DNA from: Erysipelotrichaceae bacterium
Lineage (GTDB): Bacteria; Bacillota_I; Bacilli_A; Erysipelotrichales; Erysipelotrichaceae
Length of the DNA: 10,092 bases
Reading direction: 5' to 3'
Assembly (NCBI GenBank): GCA_027449005.1
Contig: DAIDML010000195.1
Location: 1 to 10,092, forward strand
Shown here: in pieces, positions 1 through 6,585 of the stretch
Numbering within the stretch: position 1 is the first letter of the stretch
Layout of the letters: each line of letters starts with the position of its first letter
The notes under the pieces: generated by a model
Told to the model about the DNA's origin: nothing
Seen by the model: only the letters and a program-made list of their open reading frames with translations
Database searches by the model: none
Made by a program: the position numbers and the translations under genes

Positions 1-48
1 TGCTTGACGTACACATGCATCCACATTAATAATGATATCGGCTAATGA
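1..48 (-). other. ybeY: Fragment of ybeY (rRNA maturation endonuclease) in inverted orientation
   Basis: Read on the - strand, these 48 bases encode SLADIIINVDACVRQA with no stop. This resembles the conserved stretch of YbeY that follows its 'TDV(L/I)SFP' segment and precedes 'EYGHS' (B. subtilis version: LGDLIISIPRAKEQAEEYGHS). YbeY is a zinc-dependent endoribonuclease used in 16S rRNA maturation and ribosome quality control. In Firmicutes ybeY normally lies a short way upstream of era on the same strand (ybeY-dgkA-cdd-era). Here it points the opposite way and joins era inside both genes, so neither could be functional across the join. The simplest reading is a chimeric contig end rather than a real gene arrangement. 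The fragment is too short for certainty. Confidence 0.55.
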
Positions 49-690
49 ATCCTCTTCATGATTGATATTACGAAGAAAGAAAAAGCTGTTGATCAAACGT
101 TGTATGATTTAGCAAAGCAGACCTCATCGCCTGTGTTTGCGATAGTGAACAAGATTGATATGATGAATCGTAATGCTATCATACCTTTATTGGAACATTA
201 TGCTAAAAACTATGAATTTGATGAGATTATTCCTTTATCTGCGCTTAATCAAGACAATCTTGATCGCTTAGTGGAAGTTATCATGAAGGTGTTGCCAGAG
301 CAAGAGCGTTTGTATCCTCAAGAACAACTGACTCAATTAACGTATCAGTTCTATATTTCAGAAGTCATTCGTGAGAAACTGCTTAATTTGACTAATCAAG
401 AAATCCCTCATTCAAGTGCTGTTGTGATTGATACGCTTTCATTTACAGACTCGACGTGTACGATTGAAGCGTCAATCATCGTAGAAAAAGATTCACAAAA
501 GGGGATTGTGATTGGGGCAAAAGGAGCACTAAAAAATGAGATTATTAAGCAAGTGAGCATGGAACTTCGTCGTCAATATGGATTGAAGATTCTTTTATCC
601 CTTCATGTAAAAGTGGATAAAGATTGGAGATTGAAGACAAGTAAAATCAATGCCTATCTCAATCCAAATCAAAGTGAATATGAACAATAA
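49..690 (+). CDS. era: GTPase Era, 5'-truncated (C-terminal part of G domain plus KH domain)
   Basis: Era is a GTPase that binds the 3' end of 16S rRNA and assists 30S subunit assembly. The visible protein begins ILFMID, the beta-strand before the G4 region. It then has the G4 motif NKID (nt 148-159), the G5 motif SAL (nt 238-246) and a type-II KH RNA-binding domain with the GAKG loop (nt 511-522) inside VEKDSQKGIVIGAKG. It ends with VKVDKDWR, typical of Era. The ATG at 58 is an internal Met, not the true start: Walker A (G1) and the G2 and G3 motifs are missing, about 90-100 residues. In-frame reading upstream hits TAA and TGA at 43-48, where the sequence switches to inverted ybeY-like DNA. 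The gene is therefore cut by the chimeric junction or contig edge, not by decay; the remaining 213 residues look fully conserved. It overlaps recO by 11 nt. Confidence 0.95.
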   Translation: MLFMIDITKKEKAVDQTLYDLAKQTSSPVFAIVNKIDMMNRNAIIPLLEHYAKNYEFDEIIPLSALNQDNLDRLVEVIMKVLPEQERLYPQEQLTQLTYQFYISEVIREKLLNLTNQEIPHSSAVVIDTLSFTDSTCTIEASIIVEKDSQKGIVIGAKGALKNEIIKQVSMELRRQYGLKILLSLHVKVDKDWRLKTSKINAYLNPNQSEYEQ

Positions 691-1390
691 GCTAATAGCA
701 ATGATTGTTTCTTCAACTCAGTATAAGGAAAAAGATGCCTTAGTGAGAATGATAAGTGAAGAAGGAAAAGCCATCACTATGATTGCGAAAGGAGCGTATG
801 CTCCGACAAGTAAGTATGGTGCTTATCTTCAACCTTTTAATGTCTGTGCGATAGAATGTCATATTAAAGAACCTCTTTCAACATTCATGAGTGCAAGTAT
901 TCTTAAGACATTTTCGTTTACAGACATTCATCAATTAGCAGCAGCTTCTTTCATCGTTCAATCCATGGATAATATTAATCAAATGGAACCTCAAAGTTTT
1001 GATTGTTGGAAGGGTGTTGAGTATTTGAATCTTATTCAACATTCCATGATGGCCGCTTTATTGAAATTTTGTTTTAACTGTTTTGAAATGGATGGTCGTC
1101 AACTGATGGTGGATGAGTGTGTGGATTGTGGTTCATTGCACGTCAGTGGTTTTAGTTTAAGTGCTGGTGGATTCGTGTGTAAAAGTTGTTCTCAACATGA
1201 GAAAGTGGATCTTCATGACATTGAAGTCCTTAAGACATTACGATGCATCTCTAAAGCACCTTTAGAATTAACCTATCGTTGTCCAAGTCATGTTTTATCC
1301 ATGGGGATGATTCAACTTTTTGTGCATGATTTGAAAGATTCAATTCCTTTAGCAATGAAGAGTTGGAAATTCATGGATGACCTAGTATAA
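680..1390 (+). CDS. recO: DNA repair protein RecO
   Basis: RecO is the recombination mediator of the RecFOR pathway; it helps RecA replace SSB on single-stranded gaps and anneals DNA strands. The 236-residue protein has an N-terminal OB-fold (about 1-80) starting MNNKLIAMIVSS, matching the family opening that leads into 'Y.E.D.L...'. A helical C-terminal domain follows, with a four-cysteine zinc site: C147-x2-C150 and C167-x2-C170, with the typical GGFVC between them. I chose the ATG at 680 because the family begins there; the in-frame ATG at 650 would add ten residues (MPISIQIKVN) unlike RecO and overlap era by 41 nt. The chosen start overlaps the era stop by 11 nt, with only a weak purine-rich AAAGTG as ribosome site, so translational coupling to era is likely. 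The era-recO neighbourhood is classical in Firmicutes. Confidence 0.93.
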   Translation: MNNKLIAMIVSSTQYKEKDALVRMISEEGKAITMIAKGAYAPTSKYGAYLQPFNVCAIECHIKEPLSTFMSASILKTFSFTDIHQLAAASFIVQSMDNINQMEPQSFDCWKGVEYLNLIQHSMMAALLKFCFNCFEMDGRQLMVDECVDCGSLHVSGFSLSAGGFVCKSCSQHEKVDLHDIEVLKTLRCISKAPLELTYRCPSHVLSMGMIQLFVHDLKDSIPLAMKSWKFMDDLV

Positions 1391-1393
1391 TGA

Positions 1394-1411
1394 GTGAGAA
1401 AAGTGAGAAAA
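1394..1411 (+). repeat. Tandem 9-bp duplication GTGAGAAAA just before glyRS
   Basis: GTGAGAAAA occurs twice back to back (1394-1402 and 1403-1411) in the short recO-glyRS gap, immediately before the TGT and ATG codons at 1412-1417. Each copy carries a GTG codon in the glyRS frame and a GTGAG that could act as a weak Shine-Dalgarno sequence. The copy at 1403-1411 is well placed for the ATG at 1415. The duplication changes the gap by a multiple of three, so it leaves three in-frame start candidates (1394, 1403, 1415). Confidence 0.6.
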
Positions 1412-1414
1412 TGT

Positions 1415-2791
1415 ATGAAAAAATTAACCGTTGAACAATTAATTGCCCACTTGAAGTCGACAGGCTTTGTCTTTCAAGGTTCTGCCATTTATGGTGGTTT
1501 AGCCAACACTTGGGATTATGGTCCTTTAGGTGTTGAACTTAAAGACAACATTAAAGCAGCATGGTGGCAAAAATTTATTAGAGAAAATCCACATAATGTG
1601 GGTATTCAAAGCTCAATTTTAATGAATCCTAAGGTGTGGGAAGCGAGTGGTCATTTAAAAACGTTTTCTGATCCACTGATGGATTGCAAACAATGTAAAA
1701 CTCGCCATCGTGCTGATAAACTCATTGATGAAGCATTAGAAAACAAAGTCAATGCAGCAACATTAAGCTTTGAGCAAATGGAAGAAGTGATTAAAACCAA
1801 TCACATTGCATGTCCAAATTGTGGATCTAAGGATTTCACATCCATTCGTCAATTCAATTTGATGTTTAAGACATTTCAAGGGGTGGTAGAAGACAGTTCG
1901 GCCATCATTTACTTGCGTCCAGAAACAGCACAAGGGATGTTTGTGAACTTCCAACATGTTGTTCGTGCTAATCGTAAGAAAATCCCATTTGGATTAGGTC
2001 AAATCGGGAAGAGCTTTAGAAACGAAATTACTCCAGGTAACTTTATTTTTAGAACACGTGAGTTTGAACAAATGGAACTTGAGTTCTTTACCCATCCTGA
2101 TGAGGCTATGAAATGGTATGATTTCTGGCAAAAAATGTGTCACGACTGGTTGGTTGACTTAGGTTTAGATGAAGAAAACGTAAGAATTCGTGAACATGAT
2201 GCAGAAGAGTTGTCACATTACTCAGTTGCGACTTCTGATATTGAGTATCGTTATCCTTGGGGATGGGATGAACTTTGGGGTATCGCTAATCGTACCAACT
2301 TTGACTTAACCCAACACCAAGAGCATTCCAAGCAATCCATGGAGTATTTTGATCAATCTACCAATTCTAAATACATCCCATATGTGGTTGAACCGGCAGT
2401 TGGGGTGGAACGATTGTTTTTAGCTTTCATGGCGGAGGCTTGTGTTGAAGAAACTTTAAGTGAAAATGACACTCGTTTAGTTGCAAAGCTTCACCCAGCC
2501 TTAGCACCTGTGAAAGTGGCTATTCTACCGCTGTCTAAACAACTGAATGAAAAGGCACAAAGTGTGTATGCATTATGTGCGAAACACTTTAATACTGACT
2601 ATGATGAATCTGGAAGTATTGGTAAACGTTATCGTCGTCAAGATGCGATTGGAACCCCATTTTGTGTCACCATTGACTTTGATACTTTAGAAGATAATCA
2701 AGTAACTATCCGTGATCGTGATTCAATGGAACAAATTCGATTATCCATTGATGAACTTGTTCACTATGTTAAGGAAAGGATTGTTTATTAA
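1415..2791 (+). CDS. glyS: Glycyl-tRNA synthetase, single-chain (alpha2) type
   Basis: This class II aminoacyl-tRNA synthetase charges tRNA-Gly. At 458 residues it has the size of the homodimeric form (glyQS; the gene is usually called glyS), not the alpha/beta tetramer. Class II motif 1 is near residues 35-52 (YGPLGVELKDN), motif 2 at 201-225 (FRNEITPGNFIFRTREFEQ) with R202, and motif 3 at 325-340 (EPAVGVERLFLAF) with R333. Four cysteines, C91-x2-C94 and C133-x2-C136, form a probable zinc ribbon within the inserted domain. The anticodon-binding domain covers about 363-458 (LAPVKVAILPLS ... RRQDAIGTPFCVTID). The ATG at 1415 gives the usual family start (MKKLTVEQLIAHLKSTGFVFQ). A GTG at 1394 is in frame and would add seven basic residues. 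The gene starts 24 nt after recO with no room for a T-box leader, and its TAA overlaps the dnaG ATG by one base. Confidence 0.95.
   Translation: MKKLTVEQLIAHLKSTGFVFQGSAIYGGLANTWDYGPLGVELKDNIKAAWWQKFIRENPHNVGIQSSILMNPKVWEASGHLKTFSDPLMDCKQCKTRHRADKLIDEALENKVNAATLSFEQMEEVIKTNHIACPNCGSKDFTSIRQFNLMFKTFQGVVEDSSAIIYLRPETAQGMFVNFQHVVRANRKKIPFGLGQIGKSFRNEITPGNFIFRTREFEQMELEFFTHPDEAMKWYDFWQKMCHDWLVDLGLDEENVRIREHDAEELSHYSVATSDIEYRYPWGWDELWGIANRTNFDLTQHQEHSKQSMEYFDQSTNSKYIPYVVEPAVGVERLFLAFMAEACVEETLSENDTRLVAKLHPALAPVKVAILPLSKQLNEKAQSVYALCAKHFNTDYDESGSIGKRYRRQDAIGTPFCVTIDFDTLEDNQVTIRDRDSMEQIRLSIDELVHYVKERIVY
2771..2780 (+). promoter_or_regulatory. Strong ribosome binding site of dnaG inside the glyRS 3' end
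   Basis: AAGGAAAGGA lies 10 nt before the dnaG ATG and within the last codons of glyRS. It supports the TAATG overlap start and suggests that dnaG can be initiated independently of ribosomes finishing glyRS. Confidence 0.75.
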
Positions 2792-4536
2792 TGACGCAAT
2801 TTCGAATCGATGATCAAACAATTGAGACGATTCGAAAGAATGCTGACATTGTGTCTATTGTTGGAACCTATATTCCTCTAACAAAAAAAGGTAAAAATCA
2901 TGTGGCACTGTGTCCTTTTCATGATGACCACAATCCATCCATGTCAATCAATTCATCAAAACAGATATTCAAATGTTTTGTGTGTGGAGCAGGAGGGAAT
3001 GTTTTTAACTTTGTTCAAAATTTTGAAAAAATCAGTTTCTTAAATGCAGTGTCCAAAGTGGCTTCACTTAGCAATCAAAACTTTGATTATGTTGAGCGAA
3101 AGAAAGAAATTGATCCAAGTAAAATTGAGGGTTATAAAATATTGAACGAAACTCAATCTTTCTTTAAATATCAGCTGTTCTCTGTGGATGGACAACATGC
3201 GTTGGACTATGCTCGACAAAGAGGGCTAAGTGATGAATTGATTCAAACCTTTGATATTGGATTTGCACCCTCACAATCTGCCTTAACACATTTCTTACAA
3301 GCCAAACAGTTTTCTCAATACAAAGCTAAAGAAGTGAATGTGATTAATGATTATGAAGGTCGCTTTTATGATGTGTTTGAAAATCGCTTAACTTTTGCGA
3401 TTGCCAATGATGAAGGTCAAGTGGTTGGATTCAGTGCACGAGCTTTGGATTCCTCAGCAACCAGTAAATACATCAATACCAACACCAATGACTATTACGT
3501 TAAATCTGATTTAGTGTACAACTTTCATCGTGCTAAGGAACATGCTAGAAAAGCAGGCTCAATCATTGTGGTGGAAGGGGTTATGGATGTCATTTCATTT
3601 GCGAAAGCGAAGATTTATAACGTTGTGGCTACACTTGGAACTGCTTTAACTTCAACCCAAATTGAAAAAATCAAACGATTAAGTTATAATGTCGTCCTTG
3701 CTTATGATCAAGACGAAGCAGGACAAGGTGCCAATTACAGAGCATTGGCTATGCTGTACAAAGCGAAAGCGAATGTAAGTGTGTTACAATATCCTATAGA
3801 AGGTGACCCCGATGATGTCATTTCAAAACAGGGTGTTACAGCACTGAATGAGTGTGTGGCAGAACCCTATCATGGGATTGAATTTGCTTTTAAATATGGA
3901 GCTAGTTTATACAATCTAGGTGTTTATCAGCAAAAGAAATCCTATATGCTTGCGATGATTGATTTGATTCGACTGTTGCCTGATTCCCTTGATCGTCAAC
4001 ATTTCGCCTCACTTCTATCAAAACTGATTGACATTGATGTGAGTGAAATTGTTAAAACGATTGACAATAAGCCAACCTCAAAAGTCATCACAAGTGTTAA
4101 ACAACATCCGTTTGTGATTCCTTCTTATGAGATGGAGATTCTAACACAAATCATGTTGTCTAAAGAGGCAGCTTATTACTTTAGAGATCAATGTGGGTTT
4201 CTTAATGAACCATTAGCGAATCAACTGGCTTTAAAATTACTGTCTTATTATCGCGAGCATGATGCTTTAGAAGTAGCAGACATGTTGAGTCGTATGAATG
4301 ATGATGAATCACAGCGATTCTTCTTATGGGTCCTAGATTGGCCTTTATTTCCAAAATCCTACAACATCATTTCATTGGATGAAGCGATCATTAGAGTTAA
4401 AATAAAGATGCTTGATGATAAAATCAAACAACTCAAGCAAAAGAGTGTCCTCACTCAAAACACCTCTGAGAAAACCATCATCCTGAATGAAATGATTCAA
4501 ACCCAACAAGAGAAAGACCGTTTAAACGGAAAATAG
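2791..4536 (+). CDS. dnaG: DNA primase DnaG
   Basis: DnaG synthesises the RNA primers for replication and works with the replicative helicase at the fork. The 581-residue protein shows all three family domains. The N-terminal CHC2 zinc-binding domain has ligands C41, H44, C62 and C65 (CPFH ... CFVC). The catalytic core ends in a TOPRIM fold with E262 and D266 (VEGVMD), the following LGTALT turn, and the metal-binding acidic pair D306 and D308 (YDQDEAG). A helical C-terminal region (about 440-581) probably binds the helicase. The DxD pair is spaced by Gln, where many primases have Gly (DGD). The start is secure: ATG overlaps the glyRS stop as TAATG and follows a strong AAGGAAAGGA site (2771-2780). 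It is followed directly by sigA, the conserved dnaG-rpoD order of the macromolecular-synthesis operon. Confidence 0.97.
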   Translation: MTQFRIDDQTIETIRKNADIVSIVGTYIPLTKKGKNHVALCPFHDDHNPSMSINSSKQIFKCFVCGAGGNVFNFVQNFEKISFLNAVSKVASLSNQNFDYVERKKEIDPSKIEGYKILNETQSFFKYQLFSVDGQHALDYARQRGLSDELIQTFDIGFAPSQSALTHFLQAKQFSQYKAKEVNVINDYEGRFYDVFENRLTFAIANDEGQVVGFSARALDSSATSKYINTNTNDYYVKSDLVYNFHRAKEHARKAGSIIVVEGVMDVISFAKAKIYNVVATLGTALTSTQIEKIKRLSYNVVLAYDQDEAGQGANYRALAMLYKAKANVSVLQYPIEGDPDDVISKQGVTALNECVAEPYHGIEFAFKYGASLYNLGVYQQKKSYMLAMIDLIRLLPDSLDRQHFASLLSKLIDIDVSEIVKTIDNKPTSKVITSVKQHPFVIPSYEMEILTQIMLSKEAAYYFRDQCGFLNEPLANQLALKLLSYYREHDALEVADMLSRMNDDESQRFFLWVLDWPLFPKSYNIISLDEAIIRVKIKMLDDKIKQLKQKSVLTQNTSEKTIILNEMIQTQQEKDRLNGK

Positions 4537-4543
4537 GTGTACC

Positions 4544-5887
4544 ATGGCAAAAGAGTTACAAACCCTAGACCAAATTAAAGCCTCACTCATTGAAAAAGCG
4601 AAAAAGAAAAAAGCATTGTACCAATCCGATATTGATGCCTTGTTTTCATTGTATGATTTTTCTGATGATGATGCGGAAGCGTTCTTATCATGGATGAAAG
4701 ATGAAAACATTTTACTTAGTGATGAAGAAGAAGACATTCAAGCTCCCTATACGATCATTGAGGATGATAATGGTGATGAACTTCCAGAATTCATTGGCGA
4801 TGGAGATGGTGAAGAAATTGAAGATGAAGAAATCAACATCGTCGATTTACAAACTTACGATGCCCAGTTCTCTAGTGGACCTGCGGTTAAGATTAATGAT
4901 CCTGTCAAAATGTATCTTAAGGAAATTGGTCGTGTCTCACTGATTTCACCTGCTGATGAACCTGAAATTGCTCGTCGTATCCAACAAGGCAGTGATGCTT
5001 CTGTTGAAATGAAAACGATGCTAGAAACCTATTTTCCAGAACAAGTTGACAAGCTTAAAGGCATGGACAACATTGAAAACTTCTTGTTTGATCATTTGCA
5101 TGATGAAGCACTCATTGTTCGTATGAGACAATTGGCTGATTTACGCTATGATGGTGATGAGTCCAAACGAGTATTGATTTCAGCTAACTTACGTCTTGTG
5201 GTGTCGATCGCGAAGAAATACGTGGGTCGTGGCATGTTATTCTTGGATTTAATTCAAGAAGGTAACATGGGTCTTGTGAAAGCTGTTGAGAAATTTGACC
5301 ATACCAAAGGCTTTAAATTCTCAACGTATGCGACGTGGTGGATTCGTCAAGCCATTACCAGAGCGATTGCGGATCAAGCTAGAACCATTCGTATTCCAGT
5401 GCATATGGTTGAAACCATTAATAAGCTTGTGCGTATTCAACGTCAATTGGTGCAAGATTTAGGACGTGATCCAACAGCTGATGAAATTGCTGAAAAAATG
5501 GAAAACATTACGGCAGAAAAAGTGCGTGAAATTCAACGTATCGCACTTGATCCCGTTTCTTTAGAAACACCGATTGGGGAAGAAGATGATTCTCATTTAG
5601 GTGACTTCATTGAAGATAAGGATGCCGTATCACCTGATGAATATGCCAACAACCAAATGCTTAAAGATGAAATTAATCTTGTGTTACAAGGTTTAACTGA
5701 GCGTGAAGAGAAAGTACTTCGTTTACGCTTTGGATTATATGATGGACGAACACGTACGCTTGAAGAAGTTGGAAAAGAATTCAACGTCACTCGTGAGCGC
5801 ATTCGTCAGATTGAAGCGAAAGCTTTACGTAAGCTTAAACACCCAACACGTTCTAAGAGGTTGAAAGATTTTGTCGACAAAACCTAA
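4544..5887 (+). CDS. sigA: Primary RNA polymerase sigma factor SigA/RpoD
   Basis: This is the housekeeping sigma-70 factor directing RNA polymerase to -10/-35 promoters. Residues 1-60 resemble region 1.1 ([15 protein letters not shown] ... [10 protein letters not shown]). A very acidic stretch follows (about 58-96). Region 1.2 is at 117-150 ([17 protein letters not shown]). Region 2 is at 207-293, with the core-binding and -10 melting segment ([32 protein letters not shown] split over 240-271). Region 3 is at about 294-345, and region 4 at 384-447 with the -35-binding helix-turn-helix ([21 protein letters not shown]). From region 2 on it closely follows B. subtilis SigA, but at 447 residues it is much longer, because of the acidic N-terminal segment and about 54 extra residues between regions 1.2 and 2.1. 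ATG 4544 follows AGGTG (4535-4539), which overlaps the dnaG stop; the gap to dnaG is 7 nt. Its last 17 nt overlap trmK. Confidence 0.98.
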   Translation: MAKELQTLDQIKASLIEKAKKKKALYQSDIDALFSLYDFSDDDAEAFLSWMKDENILLSDEEEDIQAPYTIIEDDNGDELPEFIGDGDGEEIEDEEINIVDLQTYDAQFSSGPAVKINDPVKMYLKEIGRVSLISPADEPEIARRIQQGSDASVEMKTMLETYFPEQVDKLKGMDNIENFLFDHLHDEALIVRMRQLADLRYDGDESKRVLISANLRLVVSIAKKYVGRGMLFLDLIQEGNMGLVKAVEKFDHTKGFKFSTYATWWIRQAITRAIADQARTIRIPVHMVETINKLVRIQRQLVQDLGRDPTADEIAEKMENITAEKVREIQRIALDPVSLETPIGEEDDSHLGDFIEDKDAVSPDEYANNQMLKDEINLVLQGLTEREEKVLRLRFGLYDGRTRTLEEVGKEFNVTRERIRQIEAKALRKLKHPTRSKRLKDFVDKT

Positions 5888-6530
5888 ATTATCAAAACGA
5901 CTTCAATGCCTTGTGGACATGATGCCACCTCTTGATGTGGTCGCAGATATTGGATGTGATCATGGGTATGTTCCTATTTCACTTGTTTTAAGTTCAAAAG
6001 CAAAAATCGCTTATGGAATTGACAATAAAGTTGAGCCTTTAAAGGTTGCGAAAAAGAATGTTCACCTTTTTGGGTGTGAAGAAAACGTGATTCTACTCAA
6101 TAACCCCCTTAAACAACCCATTAAACTGCTTGATGGATGCATCATTGCGGGTGTTGGTAAAGAGAGTGCGGTTTCAATCTTTCATGAGTTTAGTCCTTAC
6201 TTTCATGAAAAGACTCTATTAAGTATCCAAGTGAATGCCCAAATCATTGAAATGCGACAATTCATGAAACAACAGGGATATCGTTTAATTAATGAAAAAG
6301 TTGTTTTTGATAAAATGCATTATGTGATCTTACATTATCAAAAGGGGATTGAACAGGCTGATGGTGTAGAACTATGGATTGGTCCTCATTTGCTTCAGCA
6401 GGTGAGTGAACATAAGGATTATTTGATTGAATTAAAGAAAACAGCAGAGCATTTTAGAAGCATTGCTCAAGATGTTTCAAAGCAAACAGTGTACGCAATG
6501 ATTGACGATTATTTGCAAGGCATCCTATGA
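5871..6530 (+). CDS. trmK: tRNA (adenine-22-N1)-methyltransferase TrmK (divergent)
   Basis: TrmK (COG2384, B. subtilis YqfN) methylates N1 of A22 in the D-loop of certain tRNAs using S-adenosylmethionine. The family pattern is clear at the N-terminus: [10 protein letters not shown], then the SAM-binding motif [12 protein letters not shown] (residues 25-36) and [16 protein letters not shown] (49-64). The C-terminal helical part ([20 protein letters not shown], 171-190) is also typical. Two internal motifs differ from what I expect: AGMGG appears as AGVGKES (93-99), and the usual LQPN is IQVN (119-122). The 219-residue length is slightly short. The start is TTG at 5871 with AAGAGG 10 nt upstream, overlapping sigA by 17 nt in another frame; the family begins with LS.RL, so no later start fits. 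trmK next to sigA is the conserved Gram-positive arrangement, which supports the call. Another Rossmann methyltransferase with altered specificity is possible. Confidence 0.85.
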   Translation: MSTKPKLSKRLQCLVDMMPPLDVVADIGCDHGYVPISLVLSSKAKIAYGIDNKVEPLKVAKKNVHLFGCEENVILLNNPLKQPIKLLDGCIIAGVGKESAVSIFHEFSPYFHEKTLLSIQVNAQIIEMRQFMKQQGYRLINEKVVFDKMHYVILHYQKGIEQADGVELWIGPHLLQQVSEHKDYLIELKKTAEHFRSIAQDVSKQTVYAMIDDYLQGIL

Positions 6531-6546
6531 TGCCTTGTTGTGTGTT
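6516..6546 (+). terminator. Probable intrinsic terminator overlapping the trmK stop codon
   Basis: CAAGGCATC (6516-6524) and GATGCCTTG (6529-6537) form a perfect 9-bp stem (5 G:C pairs) closed by a 4-nt loop CTAT. A T-rich but G-interrupted tail TTGTGTGTT (6538-6546) follows. The trmK TGA (6528-6530) sits at the loop and the start of the 3' arm. Position after the last gene of the run, and just ahead of a new promoter, fits a terminator. The broken U-tract suggests moderate efficiency, so some readthrough into the helicase gene is possible. Confidence 0.6.
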
Positions 6547-6551
6547 ACAAT
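6543..6551 (+). promoter_or_regulatory. Extended -10 promoter for the helicase-nfo-PBP unit
   Basis: TGTTACAAT contains TG one base before a good -10 hexamer TACAAT (6546-6551), the extended -10 arrangement. No convincing -35 hexamer is found 16-18 nt upstream (that region is the terminator stem), which is acceptable for extended -10 promoters. Transcription would start near 6557-6559, about 28 nt before the helicase ATG. This is the only sizeable intergenic gap in the window (55 nt), which favours a promoter here. Confidence 0.55.
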
Positions 6552-6552
6552 A

Positions 6553-6570
6553 TAGGGTAACAAAACCCTA
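6553..6570 (+). repeat. Short inverted repeat at the predicted transcription start
   Basis: TAGGGT (6553-6558) and ACCCTA (6565-6570) are perfect inverted copies separated by AACAAA. The element starts 1 nt after the -10 hexamer and ends next to the ribosome binding site AAAAGGATGG (6571-6580). It could be a repressor operator or a weak hairpin at the 5' end of the transcript. Its short 6-bp arms mean chance is not excluded. Confidence 0.4.
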
Positions 6571-6580
6571 AAAAGGATGG
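6571..6580 (+). promoter_or_regulatory. Ribosome binding site deciding the helicase start
   Basis: AAAAGGATGG is a good Shine-Dalgarno sequence 5 nt before the ATG at 6586. The in-frame ATG at 6577-6579 is part of this element and has no ribosome site of its own at a usable distance, so the shorter protein is the likely product. Confidence 0.7.
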
Positions 6581-6585
6581 TTTAT

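Noticed and set aside
58..60. ATG at 58 as the true start of era
   Set aside because: It is the Met of the internal ILFMID strand. The G1-G3 GTPase motifs that must precede it are missing, so the gene is truncated, not short.
650..679. Upstream ATG at 650 as the recO start
   Set aside because: It would add ten residues unlike any RecO N-terminus and lengthen the overlap with era to 41 nt. The ATG at 680 gives the family start.
1763..1957. Minus-strand open frame inside glyRS
   Set aside because: It lies wholly within a well-conserved gene on the other strand and its translation resembles no family; it is a shadow. The same applies to the minus-strand frames at 4522-4737, 5593-5802 and 7651-7866.
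4028..4056. TTGACA within dnaG as the -35 of an internal sigA promoter
   Set aside because: The best -10 at a suitable distance is TTAAAA or similar, a poor match, and the site is in ordinary coding sequence about 490 nt before sigA.
4701..4943. Second + strand frame inside sigA
   Set aside because: It is an out-of-frame reading of the acidic GAT/GAA-rich segment, with no ribosome site and a low-complexity product.
6535..6563. TTGTTG with TAACAA as an alternative -35/-10 pair for the helicase
   Set aside because: Both hexamers match the consensus at only about half the positions; the extended -10 TGTTACAAT is much better.
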